The notes under the pieces were generated by a model that saw only the letters and a program-made list of their open reading frames with translations, did no database searches and was not told where the DNA came from. Both the position numbers and the translations under genes were made by a program. A DNA stretch of 64,000 nt. Origin: Hydrogenophaga sp. PAMC20947. GTDB taxonomy: Bacteria; Pseudomonadota; Gammaproteobacteria; Burkholderiales; Burkholderiaceae_C. The stretch lies in the NCBI RefSeq assembly GCF_004795855.1, contig NZ_CP039252.1:4092001-4156000 (forward strand). The letters are read 5' to 3'. How positions within the stretch are numbered: position 1 is the first letter of the stretch; each line of letters begins with the position of its first letter. This document shows positions 45,293 to 53,625 of this stretch, one piece after another.

Positions 45293-45652
45293 TTATGGGA
45301 AGGCGGTTGGTTCGGTCACACAGTCCAGTCCGTACTCTGGGTTGAGCACACAGGCCCGCCGCACCGCTTCAAGATCCGCCGCACCGAAACACACGGCGTC
45401 GAACCATTGCATGGCGCGCATGAAGGCCGGCAAGGCGCAGGCGCAGTCACCAAACCGGTGTTCAAACGCCTGCATATCGGCATGCTCATGGCTGTCATCC
45501 AGACAGGGCGAGGACCAACGCACAAAGCCGTTGTCTTGGAAGGCCATGGCAACTGGCCAGTTTCGGGTTTCGCCCATTGGCTGGAATGTGATCACCGCTT
45601 GCACGTTTGTGCGTGACCTCTGGCCGCGTTGCAATGCTTTCATAACCTTCAC
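45293..45652 (-). CDS. Hypothetical protein between YoaK-like and SpeE-like genes
   Basis: A 119-residue soluble protein (GTG start; ATG 45643 is possible). It has no membrane segment. It contains a HEHAD motif, four Cys residues and the C-terminal LNPEYGLDCVTEPTAF. I do not recognise the family. The start overlaps the YoaK-like stop by four bases, and the next gene begins 32 bp later, so it is part of this operon. Confidence 0.7.
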   Translation of the reverse strand: MKVMKALQRGQRSRTNVQAVITFQPMGETRNWPVAMAFQDNGFVRWSSPCLDDSHEHADMQAFEHRFGDCACALPAFMRAMQWFDAVCFGAADLEAVRRACVLNPEYGLDCVTEPTAFP

Positions 45653-46401
45653 CCTTTCTCAGTCTGGCGCAGCCAATCGCTGATGTCCTGCCACAGCGGT
45701 GGCGCTGCCACCGCGCTGAGCACCAGCGCCAGGGGCAGCGTGGCGACGAACCCCACGTGTTTGAACGCCAGCGCGCCCACCAGCCCGCCGGTGAAGAACA
45801 GACCGAGGATGGTGGAGTGAATCGCCAGCTTGTCGCGGTCGGCCCGCACGAAATGCACTGCATTGGCCTCGTGCGTGCGGTTCCAGTAGAAGAGCCGACC
45901 CAGTTCGATGCCCAGGTCGGTCACGATACCAGTCATGTGCGTGGTGCGGATCACGGCATTGGAAATCTTGGTCACGATGGCGTTTTGCAGTCCCATGATG
46001 AAGCTCAGGACCAGCACCGTGGCTGGAAGAAAGATATCGATCAAGGCGTTCAGGTTGGCACCCAGCAGACCGAAAAGCAGCAACAGAACCGCCTCGAGCA
46101 TCAACGAGAAGGCGTACTCGCTGTGCAGGTTCCGCCGCCGGGCCCAGTTCACCAGCACGGCCGTGGTGGCGGCCCCCGAAGTGAACGCCAGCAGTGCGGC
46201 CAGGCCTGCTGCACCCAGATAGAAGTTGCCCAGTACCAGGTTGTCTGCCAGCTCTGAGACGATGCCCGTCATGTGCGAGGTGTAGCGGTGGATGGCCAGG
46301 AATCCACCCGCATTGGCCGCGCCAGCCACGAACGCCAGCAGACCCCCGAGCTGGCGGTTCGCTCTGCGTGTGCGCACCTTGTGGGTCAGGCTCTGGATCA
46401 T
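45649..46401 (-). CDS. YoaK/DUF1275 family membrane protein
   Basis: About 250 residues with six hydrophobic segments: GGLLAFVAGAANAGGFLAIHRYTSHMTG is the DUF1275 N-terminal signature, repeated as VTKISNAVIRTTHMTGIVTDLGIELGR in the second half. Function is unknown; the family resembles small permeases. ATG 46401 is preferred over an upstream in-frame ATG at 46461 because the family starts close to the first helix. First gene of a five-gene minus-strand operon (yoaK-like, hypothetical, SpeE-like, SulP, PhnA-like). Confidence 0.9.
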   Translation of the reverse strand: MIQSLTHKVRTRRANRQLGGLLAFVAGAANAGGFLAIHRYTSHMTGIVSELADNLVLGNFYLGAAGLAALLAFTSGAATTAVLVNWARRRNLHSEYAFSLMLEAVLLLLFGLLGANLNALIDIFLPATVLVLSFIMGLQNAIVTKISNAVIRTTHMTGIVTDLGIELGRLFYWNRTHEANAVHFVRADRDKLAIHSTILGLFFTGGLVGALAFKHVGFVATLPLALVLSAVAAPPLWQDISDWLRQTEKG

Positions 46402-46485
46402 GGTGGCGGGGTTGTGAGCTTGTGTCACATCTTTAATGCGACTACAGTATGCATTCAACACACATACAATTGCAATAATATTATC

Positions 46486-46836
46486 ATGTCATTGTCACAG
46501 CTTGAACAGTCTCTAAAGTCTCAGCGAGCCCGCCCCCGTTGTGTGCGCGTCAACTTGCGGCTCTGGTATGCATTGACGTCGGCCAATCTCGTTGCGCAGC
46601 GAGAGGCGCCCATGAGCGACCCGGAACTGACCGGACTGCGCTTGCCCTACTTGGGTGATGTTCTGTTGGTGCTGGACCCGGACCTTCAATCAGCAGCCTT
46701 TGCGATCGAAGAAGGTGTGCCAGTTCAAGTGCCCCCAGCGTCACAACTGGTGGAGACGCAACCGGCGCCCAGGACACCGTTGCCAGTCAAGCGCCCGGAT
46801 TCGGTTTTTGAAGGACGCTGGATGGGACGCTACTGA
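46486..46836 (+). CDS. Hypothetical protein divergent from the YoaK-like gene
   Basis: A 116-residue protein with an Arg-rich N-terminus and Pro-rich C-terminus ending VFEGRWMGRY. No family recognised. It is read from an AT-rich 84-bp divergent promoter region (unusual here, in a GC-rich genome) and is followed 48 bp later by a ribbon-helix-helix gene. The start is the first ATG after the AT-rich tract. Confidence 0.6.
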   Translation: MSLSQLEQSLKSQRARPRCVRVNLRLWYALTSANLVAQREAPMSDPELTGLRLPYLGDVLLVLDPDLQSAAFAIEEGVPVQVPPASQLVETQPAPRTPLPVKRPDSVFEGRWMGRY

Positions 46837-46884
46837 ATGCCAAACCCGCCTGAGGTGGTCATCACATTTACATAGAATGCACAC

Positions 46885-47091
46885 ATGGAGTTAAAAACCG
46901 CCCGCCTGACCGTCCTGATTGACCCGGCCAAGAAAAAAGCCCTTGAAAGCCTGTGTGCGCGTCAGGACGTCACCCCGTCCCAAGTGGTGCGGCGCTTGAT
47001 CCGCGACTACCTCGCCAGCCACGGCGAGGGCTTCATTCCGAGTGGCATCTCTCAGCAAGCGGACGCTGATAGCAGTGAGGCGCCAGTCTGA
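46885..47091 (+). CDS. Ribbon-helix-helix (CopG/Arc-type) DNA-binding protein
   Basis: A 68-residue protein with a ribbon-helix-helix fold: the strand ARLTVLIDPAKKKALES followed by VTPSQVVRRLIRDYLASHG. Such proteins bind DNA as dimers and often act as antitoxins or plasmid-type regulators. The preceding 116-residue gene may be its partner. The acidic C-terminal tail (ADADSSEAPV) is probably disordered. Confidence 0.82.
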   Translation: MELKTARLTVLIDPAKKKALESLCARQDVTPSQVVRRLIRDYLASHGEGFIPSGISQQADADSSEAPV

Positions 47092-47435
47092 GGTCGGACG
47101 TAAAACAGCAAACCTGTCATCGGGCCAGCGAGACCCCATATACCTCGGATGGCAGCTTTCAGAGACAACGCGTGAGATCACGGTTCGCCCGCTGCTTCCG
47201 GTAATCGCTGCATGCAAGTCATTGCCTTGGGCCGGTTGATTGGCAGCAACAGGTTGAAATAGGACGGCCATCACCCACCGGGCCACACTTGGCTGGTCCT
47301 CACGCAAAGTCAGCCTGGGGAGCGTTTTCTAAATCGCTGACTTCACTGGAAGCATTGGACAATTCGAAGCGTTGGCCTGCACTTCTAGCCGAACTCCGCC
47401 TGCGTGTCCCTGGCGAAAGCCAGGGCAGCCCGTAT
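47092..47435. other. Intergenic, no gene supported
   Basis: About 340 bp between convergent small genes. Nothing resembling a RES-type toxin, the usual partner of DUF2384 antitoxins, was seen here. Confidence 0.4.
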
Positions 47436-47867
47436 CTATCCATGTAGCGGCCCGAGTTGATGTGTTCTCGCAGCAGAGACTGCAAGATCGGGCTGCACCG
47501 ACAAGCGCTTGCGCGGCCGACGGCCGTCCAAATTGGAGTTCGTCGACGCCAGCCATGCTGCCAAACGCAAAGTCGATGATCCGGGGAAAAGCCGCAATAG
47601 CTTCCCAATCTCCGGCGGCCCACTACCAACCGAGTCAAAGGCGCAGTCCGGTATGAGTCGGCGCCCATCAACTTGGATTGAAAAAAGCTGCCCTCCAGTC
47701 AGAAGCTGAAACAGCTGGATCGAAATCAAGGCACCACAGCGCTCAGGAAAGATCGAGGCCCTCTCAACGTCGTACCAAGCAGTTCCCGACAAAATAGATT
47801 TCAGCGCAACGGCTTCAAGTTCTGCCTTGTCTTGTTTGATTTCACGTGACTGCTCTGCACTCGTCAT
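47436..47867 (-). CDS. DUF2384/MbcA-ParS-like protein (orphan antitoxin-type domain)
   Basis: A 143-residue protein. Residues about 30-80 (WYDVERASIFPERCGALISIQLF, QVDGRRLIPD) and the C-terminal block LRLFPGSSTLRLAAWLASTNSNLDGRRPRKRL follow the pattern of the Xre/MbcA/ParS toxin-binding domain, in which an L--WL-T-N--L-GRRP motif is typical. There is no N-terminal Xre helix-turn-helix and no adjacent RES-domain toxin. Family assignment is by motif only. Confidence 0.55.
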   Translation of the reverse strand: MTSAEQSREIKQDKAELEAVALKSILSGTAWYDVERASIFPERCGALISIQLFQLLTGGQLFSIQVDGRRLIPDCAFDSVGSGPPEIGKLLRLFPGSSTLRLAAWLASTNSNLDGRRPRKRLSVQPDLAVSAARTHQLGPLHG

Positions 47868-48435
47868 AGCCTATGGCGTTCAAGAGAAGTAGTTGCGGGG
47901 TTCCACGCAGGTGCATTCAGACAAAGCATGGCCGGTTCGAGCGATAACTTCGTTACAGGCCTCCACTGCGCCCGAGTCCCCAGATCGGGGGGGCTTCCTC
48001 GCGAAGCTCAAAAATCATCTCTGCTCAGACCAAGACAAACTCAGCTAGGCACCCGAATCACAGCCGAGTTTGTCAACAGAGTAAACCTGAAACCGGGCTT
48101 TCGGCCTGCGGGGCCACAGACCTTTCGGAAGGCTGCTTCGGTGGACAACCCGTGCCATGAGCGTCCACTTACCGTAGACGCCAACCGCTGCATGGCTGTC
48201 CCCGAAGACCGCCCCTTCAGGCTGGCCGCAAGCGTTGGGTGTCTGAAATCCGTTCCCCGAAAGGTCGCAAACACGTGCAGCAACGACCATTTCCCGGTGT
48301 CGTCTGCGGGTGCAAAAGCAGTTTTAACCGCACGTTTTCGCACTGTGAGAAGGCTGCGACAGACTCTATTGTTTATGTACAGATGTGCGATAGACACTAT
48401 TGCATGTACTCAACATCACCACGAGCTGTTGCATG
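47868..48435. other. Intergenic region upstream of pyruvate kinase
   Basis: About 570 bp before the pyk operator. Frames around 48041-48397 on the minus strand read like the mosaic repeats often left in these genomes but no product can be named. Confidence 0.35.
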
Positions 48436-48454
48436 TTGGTAACCCACTTGTAAC
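48436..48454. promoter_or_regulatory. Tandem GTAAC operator candidate upstream of pyk
   Basis: TTGGTAAC followed 11 bases later by CTTGTAAC: two direct half-sites on the same face of the helix, 109 bp before the pyk start. The same 19-bp element in reverse orientation lies before fba at 50953 (15 of 19 bases match). Confidence 0.5.
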
Positions 48455-48562
48455 TTGTTTCACAGATAATTGAAACCAAATTACAAGACCGGGTCTGAGC
48501 GTCCGCTTTCTGCTCAGGCACATCCGCTGACAACACCCCTTCACAGACACGAGACAAACCAC

Positions 48563-49996
48563 ATGCCACAACGCGCCACCAAAATCGTCGCCACCCTGGG
48601 TCCCGCTTCGAGCGATCCCGCCATGCTGGAGGCGATGATCCGCGCCGGCGTCAATGTGGTTCGTCTGAATTTCTCCCACGGCAAAGCCCAGGACCACATT
48701 GACCGCGCCACCATGGTGCGGGAAGCGGCGCAGCGGGCCGGGGTTGAGGTGGGCGTGATGGCCGATTTGCAAGGCCCCAAGATCCGCGTGGGCAAGTTTG
48801 CCGACGGCAAAGTGATGCTGGAGCCGGGTCAGCCGTTTGTGCTCGATGCCTCGCGCACCGAGCCGGGAGACATCGACGGTGTGGGGCTGGACTACAAAGA
48901 GCTGCCGCGCGATGTGAAAGCTGGTGACACCCTGCTGCTCAACGACGGTCTGATCGTGATGACGGTGGTCAAGGTGGTGGGCCCTGCGGTGCACACCACC
49001 GTGAAGCTGGGCGGCGAGCTGTCCAACAACAAGGGCATCAACAAGCAGGGCGGTGGACTGACCGCGCCCGCGTTGACCGCCAAAGACATGGATGACATCA
49101 AGACGGCGATGGCCCTGAAGGCCGACTACGTGGCGGTGAGCTTTCCGAAAAACGCCACCGACATGGAGCTGGCCCGCCAGCTGTGCAATGTGGCCGGCGC
49201 CGAGATGGGGCACAAGCCTGCCCTGATCGCCAAGATCGAGCGCGCCGAAGCCATCCCCGAGCTGGCGAACATCCTGAGGGTGTCCGACGGCATCATGGTC
49301 GCGCGTGGCGACCTGGCCGTGGAAGTGGGCAATGCCCAGGTGCCTGGCCTGCAAAAACACATGATCAAGCTGGCGCGCCAGATGGACAAGGTGGTCATCA
49401 CCGCCACGCAAATGATGGAGTCGATGATCGTCAACCCGGTGCCCACCCGCGCCGAGGTGAGCGATGTGGCCAACGCCGTGCTGGATGGCACCGATGCCGT
49501 GATGCTCAGTGCCGAAACCGCTGCGGGCAAGTACCCCCTGGAAACGGTCATGGAAATGGCCAATATCTGCCAGGAAGCTGAAAAGACGGATTACGACCCG
49601 CTGGAAGACGACTTCCACGGTGCGACGTTCCAGCGCATCGACCAGGCCATTGCCATGGGCGCGCTGTTCACCGCCCACCACCTCAAGGCCAAGGCCATCG
49701 TGGCGCTGACCGAATCGGGTTCTTCGGCGCTCTGGATGAGCCGCCACAACGTGAACATGCCCATCTTTGCAATGACGTCGCGTCTCAGCGCGCAGCGCCG
49801 CATGACGCTGTACCGCAACGTGCGCCCCTTGCTCATGGACACCAGCGCCGACCGCGATACCGCCCTGGCACAGGCCGAAACCGATCTGAAAAAGCGCGGT
49901 GTGATTCAGACCGGCGACGTCTATGCGATCACCGTGGGCGAACCCATGGGCACGCCGGGTGGCACCAATACCTTGAAAATCTGCCGCGCGAGCTGA
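48563..49996 (+). CDS. pyk: Pyruvate kinase
   Basis: A 477-residue pyruvate kinase: RATKIVATLGPASSDPAML and VVRLNFSHGKAQDH at the N-terminus, VGVMADLQGPKIRVG, the metal/substrate block ALIAKIERAEAIPEL, DGIMVARGDLAVEVG, and the KMVITATQMMESM-type motif (VVITATQMMESMI). The C-terminal regulatory domain is complete. It makes pyruvate and ATP from phosphoenolpyruvate. The start at 48563 directly precedes the conserved N-terminus. Confidence 0.97.
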   Translation: MPQRATKIVATLGPASSDPAMLEAMIRAGVNVVRLNFSHGKAQDHIDRATMVREAAQRAGVEVGVMADLQGPKIRVGKFADGKVMLEPGQPFVLDASRTEPGDIDGVGLDYKELPRDVKAGDTLLLNDGLIVMTVVKVVGPAVHTTVKLGGELSNNKGINKQGGGLTAPALTAKDMDDIKTAMALKADYVAVSFPKNATDMELARQLCNVAGAEMGHKPALIAKIERAEAIPELANILRVSDGIMVARGDLAVEVGNAQVPGLQKHMIKLARQMDKVVITATQMMESMIVNPVPTRAEVSDVANAVLDGTDAVMLSAETAAGKYPLETVMEMANICQEAEKTDYDPLEDDFHGATFQRIDQAIAMGALFTAHHLKAKAIVALTESGSSALWMSRHNVNMPIFAMTSRLSAQRRMTLYRNVRPLLMDTSADRDTALAQAETDLKKRGVIQTGDVYAITVGEPMGTPGGTNTLKICRAS

Positions 49997-50029
49997 ATTC
50001 GATCAGGGGTGGCGTGCGCAATAAAAGAC

Positions 50030-50944
50030 ATGAAGCCAGTCTGCGCTGCGCCCACTGAACCTTTGCCCAAGCCCGATCGCCGCCGCCAATGGCTGGCAGC
50101 GATCGGGCTGCTGCCTTTGCTGCAGGCCTGTTCCCCGCTGGGGCTGATCAATGCCCTCGTGCCCAACGGCAGTCACACGCTGATCGAGAGCCTGCCTTAC
50201 GGCCTTCAGGAGCGCCAGCGCATGGATGTGTACCTGCCCAAGCCCGCCGTGCAGGGGGCACCGATGGCGGTGTTCTTCTACGGTGGCTCCTGGAACAGCG
50301 GCGAGCGGGCCGATTACAAATTTGTGGGTGAAGCGTTGGCGGCGCAGGGCATCGTGACCGTGGTGGCCGACTACCGCCTCAGCCCGGAAGTGCGCTACCC
50401 GGTGTTTTTGCAAGACAGCGCCGAAGCGGTGAAGCGAGCGCTGGACAGCGTTGGAGCGTGGGGCGTATCGCCCCAGCGCGTGTTCCTCATGGGGCACAGT
50501 GCGGGGGCTTACAACGCTGCCATGCTGGCGCTCGACGCCCGGTGGCTGCAGGAGGCAGGCGCCAGCCGCGAGCAGATCGCCGGCTGGATCGGCCTGGCCG
50601 GCCCCTACGATTTTTTGCCCATCCGCGCGCCCGATGTGCAAGAGGCCTTTGCATGGCCCGACACGCCGCTCGATTCCCAACCCCTGTTCCACGCACGCCG
50701 CCCGGACGCTGCCGCTCCACCCCGGGTGCTGCTGATCGCGGCCCGCAAGGACAATCTTGTCAACCCTGAGCGCAACACGCTGGGCCTTGCCCAAGCGCTG
50801 TCCGAACGGGGACAAACGGTGAGGGTCGAGCTGTTTGATGGGGTGAGTCACACCACGCTGATGGGTGCCATGGCCGCACCGCTCAGGGGCCTGGCGCCGG
50901 TGCTGGACACGGTGCGTCAATTCCTGGTGACCACGCCATCGTAA
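50030..50944 (+). CDS. Alpha/beta hydrolase lipoprotein (carboxylesterase)
   Basis: About 304 residues. The N-terminus has a hydrophobic stretch ending LLPLLQACSP, a lipobox with Cys, so it is probably a membrane-anchored lipoprotein. The hydrolase part has the oxyanion motif FFYGGSWNSG (HGGxW-like, His replaced by Tyr), the nucleophile elbow GHSAGAYNA, and Asp/His in ARKDNLVNPE and GVSHTTLMG. It resembles the BD-FAE/kynurenine-formamidase-like esterases. Start may also be GTG 50009. It lies between pyk and fba, 33 bp after pyk. Confidence 0.85.
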   Translation: MKPVCAAPTEPLPKPDRRRQWLAAIGLLPLLQACSPLGLINALVPNGSHTLIESLPYGLQERQRMDVYLPKPAVQGAPMAVFFYGGSWNSGERADYKFVGEALAAQGIVTVVADYRLSPEVRYPVFLQDSAEAVKRALDSVGAWGVSPQRVFLMGHSAGAYNAAMLALDARWLQEAGASREQIAGWIGLAGPYDFLPIRAPDVQEAFAWPDTPLDSQPLFHARRPDAAAPPRVLLIAARKDNLVNPERNTLGLAQALSERGQTVRVELFDGVSHTTLMGAMAAPLRGLAPVLDTVRQFLVTTPS

Positions 50945-50952
50945 AATCTGAA

Positions 50953-50971
50953 GTTACCAAGCGGTTACCAA
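50953..50971. promoter_or_regulatory. Tandem GTTACCAA operator candidate upstream of fba
   Basis: Two perfect copies of GTTACCAA, 11 bp apart, 87 bp before the fba start. On the opposite strand this is TTGGTAAC repeated, matching the element before pyk. I found the paired motif at no other promoter in the window. Confidence 0.55.
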
Positions 50972-51057
50972 AAATGGTCCTGCTCCTTTTGTGAGCGCCG
51001 CCAGTGAGGCCCAACAAGGCTTTGCGCCCAGTTTTAAGCAACTTCAGGAGTCTTCCC

Positions 51058-52122
51058 ATGGCACTCGTCTCAATGCGCGAACTGCTCGACCATGCTGCCG
51101 CCAACGGCTACGGCATTCCAGCGTTCAACGTCAACAACCTCGAACAGGTCCAGGCCATCATGTCGGCCGCTGATGAAGTGGGCGCCCCGGTGATCCTGCA
51201 GGCCAGCGCAGGCGCCCGCAAGTACGCGGGTGAGCCCTTCATCAAGCATTTGATCCTCGCGGCGGCCGAAATGTATCCGCACATCCCGCTGGTCATGCAC
51301 CAGGACCATGGCACCTCGCCCAAGATCTGTCAGGGCGCGCTGGATCTGGGCTTTGGCTCGGTGATGATGGACGGTTCGCTGATGGACGACGGCAAAACGC
51401 CTTCCAGCTTCGACTACAACGTTGAAGTGACCCGCAAGGTGGTGGAGATGGCCCACAAGGTCGGCGCCACAGTCGAAGGCGAGTTGGGTTGCCTGGGCAA
51501 CCTGGAGACCGGCGAAGCGGGCGAAGAAGACGGTGTGGGCGCGGTGGGCAAGCTGGACCACGCCCAGATGCTGACCGACCCCGAAGAGGCCGCCACCTTT
51601 GTGAAAGCCACCCAGCTCGATGCCCTGGCCATCGCCATTGGCACCAGCCACGGCGCTTACAAATTCACCCGCAAGCCCACCGGCGACATCCTGGCGATCA
51701 GCCGCGTGAAAGAAATCCACGCCCGCTTGCCCAACACCCACCTCGTGATGCACGGCTCCAGCAGCGTGCCGCAGGACCTTCTGGCCATCATCAACCAGTA
51801 CGGTGGCCAGATGAAACAAACCTATGGCGTGCCGATCGAAGAGATTCAGGAAGCCATCAAGCACGGCGTGCGCAAGATCAACATCGACACCGACATCCGC
51901 CTGGCCATGACCGGCGCGGTGCGCAAATTCCTGGCAGAGAACCCCGACAAGTTCGATGCCCGCGAATGGCTCAAGCCCGCGCGCGAAGCCGCCAAGCAGG
52001 TGGCCAAGCAGCGCTACATGGAATTTGGCTGCGAAGGCCAGGCCGCCAAGATCAAGGGCGACACGCTGACCGTGATGGCTGCGCGCTACGCCAAGGGCGA
52101 GCTCGCCCAGCAAGTGGTCTGA
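51058..52122 (+). CDS. fba: Fructose-bisphosphate aldolase, class II (Calvin-cycle subtype)
   Basis: A 354-residue zinc aldolase: [30 protein letters not shown] (start of the fold), [14 protein letters not shown] with metal-ligand His residues, GSVMMDGS, the [15 protein letters not shown] loop, [12 protein letters not shown] and [15 protein letters not shown]. It cleaves fructose-1,6-bisphosphate to triose phosphates. The loop and length fit the CbbA/FbaA subtype used in glycolysis and the Calvin cycle of betaproteobacteria. An intrinsic terminator follows at 52150. Confidence 0.96.
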   Translation: MALVSMRELLDHAAANGYGIPAFNVNNLEQVQAIMSAADEVGAPVILQASAGARKYAGEPFIKHLILAAAEMYPHIPLVMHQDHGTSPKICQGALDLGFGSVMMDGSLMDDGKTPSSFDYNVEVTRKVVEMAHKVGATVEGELGCLGNLETGEAGEEDGVGAVGKLDHAQMLTDPEEAATFVKATQLDALAIAIGTSHGAYKFTRKPTGDILAISRVKEIHARLPNTHLVMHGSSSVPQDLLAIINQYGGQMKQTYGVPIEEIQEAIKHGVRKINIDTDIRLAMTGAVRKFLAENPDKFDAREWLKPAREAAKQVAKQRYMEFGCEGQAAKIKGDTLTVMAARYAKGELAQQVV

Positions 52123-52149
52123 TCGAAAAGATCTTCGGCCTTGCCCAAG

Positions 52150-52173
52150 CCGCCCTGAGGGGCGGTTTTTTTT
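52150..52173 (+). terminator. Intrinsic terminator after fba
   Basis: A 6-bp GC stem (CCGCCC/GGGCGG, TGAG loop) followed by eight T residues, 27 bp after the fba stop: a classic Rho-independent terminator. Confidence 0.9.
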
Positions 52174-52242
52174 GTCCCGACAGGGTGGTCGAATGCCGGG
52201 ACGGTTGGGAGGGCCGGTTGTTCATGCCATGATGCGCAGCAC

Positions 52243-53499
52243 ATGTTCAAACTGCATCTGATCTGGCGCCGACTCGACGGCAAACTCTGGTTTCGGCCTA
52301 CGTTCTGGAGCGTGGCCGCCGTGGCGGTGGCCTTGATGGCGGCGTTGGCCAACCGCTGGCCGTTGCCTGCAGGCCTGCCCAACATCGGGCAGTCTGCGCT
52401 GGAAGGCCTGCTCACCATCATTGCATCGAGCATGCTGACGGTGAGCACGTTTTCGCTGTCCATTCTGGTCAGCGCATTTGCCTCGGCGGCTTCCAGCGCC
52501 ACCCCGCGCGCCACCCGTCTGGTCATGGCCGACGACAGCGCCCAGCATGCGATCTCGGCGTTCATCGCCTCGTTCATCTTTGCCATGGTGGCCCTCACCG
52601 CCCTGGGCCTCGGTTATTACGGCGACACCGGCCGGTTTGTGTTGCTGGGCTTCACGATCTATGTGCTCGGCTACCTGATTCTGGCGTTGCTGCGCTGGAT
52701 CGACACCCTGTCAAAGTTGGGCCGCATGAGCCACACCATCACCACGGTGGAAAAAGCGGCCTTGCCGCCTTTGCGCAATTGGCACCTGGCGCCTGCGCTC
52801 GGCGGGCGCGAAGACGCGCCGCTGGAGATGCCCTCGGGTGTGCGTGTGCACGGTGAGCGTTCGGGATTCTTGCAGTACATCGATCTCGCCGCGCTGCAGC
52901 AGCAGGCTGCGGACCACGAAGCGCTGTTGCATGTGCGGGTGCGACCTGGGGATTACGTGGCACCGTCGAGCGTGCTGGCGGTGCTGGTGGGCCCCAATCC
53001 GCCCGATGCCAAGGCGCTGCAAGCCATGGGCCAAGCCTTTGTGGTGAGCCGCGACCGAACCGAGGAGCAGGACCCGCGCTTTGGCCTGGTGATCCTCAGC
53101 GAGATCGCGCAGCGGGCGTTGTCGCCCGCTGTGAACGACCCGGGCACGGCGGTGCTGGTGGTGGGTGTGTTGACCCGCTTGTTGATCGATGGCACGCATG
53201 ATCTGGCCGGTGAATCCAAGCCCGATGTGCGGTATGACCGCATCACCGTGGTCCCTGTGGACCCGGATGCGTTGTTGCGCGATGTGTTTGAGCCCATTGC
53301 CCGAGACGGCGCCCACATGCTGGAAGTGGGGCTGGCGGTGCAGCGCGCCCTGGCGCTGATGGCGACCAATACCAAGGAGCCGCTGAGCGCGGCCGCGCGA
53401 ATAGAAGCCGAGCGGGCCATGGACCACGCGCAGCACGGTTTGAGGCTGGAGCGCGAGCGGGAGACCCTGTCCCGCTGGACCTTGCGGCCCGGCGCCTGA
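52243..53499 (+). CDS. DUF2254 family membrane protein
   Basis: A 418-residue DUF2254 protein: about four membrane segments in the first 150 residues (SVAAVAVALMAALANRWPL; FVLLGFTIYVLGYLILALL), then a large cytoplasmic part. Family landmarks are the SMLTVSTFSLSILVSAFASAASSATPRA stretch (key piece TVSTFSLSILVSAF) and EIAQRALSPAVNDPGTA. Function unknown. It has its own transcription unit, bounded by the fba terminator and the hairpin before purC. Confidence 0.92.
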   Translation: MFKLHLIWRRLDGKLWFRPTFWSVAAVAVALMAALANRWPLPAGLPNIGQSALEGLLTIIASSMLTVSTFSLSILVSAFASAASSATPRATRLVMADDSAQHAISAFIASFIFAMVALTALGLGYYGDTGRFVLLGFTIYVLGYLILALLRWIDTLSKLGRMSHTITTVEKAALPPLRNWHLAPALGGREDAPLEMPSGVRVHGERSGFLQYIDLAALQQQAADHEALLHVRVRPGDYVAPSSVLAVLVGPNPPDAKALQAMGQAFVVSRDRTEEQDPRFGLVILSEIAQRALSPAVNDPGTAVLVVGVLTRLLIDGTHDLAGESKPDVRYDRITVVPVDPDALLRDVFEPIARDGAHMLEVGLAVQRALALMATNTKEPLSAAARIEAERAMDHAQHGLRLERERETLSRWTLRPGA

Positions 53500-53560
53500 G
53501 CCTGTGCCGGGGGCAAAACAGGGGCCCGGAGCGACCTGCGATAATCTCCCGGAATGGTTC

Positions 53561-53595
53561 AAGCCCGTTGACTGTTCGTCACACGGGCTTTTTTC
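53561..53595 (+). terminator. Intrinsic terminator upstream of purC (possible attenuator)
   Basis: Stem AAGCCCGT/ACGGGCTT with a loop of about 14 bases and six T residues. It lies between the DUF2254 stop (62 bp away) and purC (31 bp before the start). A GATAAT word about 20 bp upstream could be a -10 box, in which case the hairpin would sit in the purC leader. Confidence 0.75.
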
Positions 53596-53625
53596 TTGCC
53601 CGTCCCTCTTTCTGCGCCGACGACC

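Noticed and set aside
48041..48397. 118-codon minus-strand frame before pyk
   Set aside because: No recognisable product; it resembles mosaic intergenic repeat sequence.
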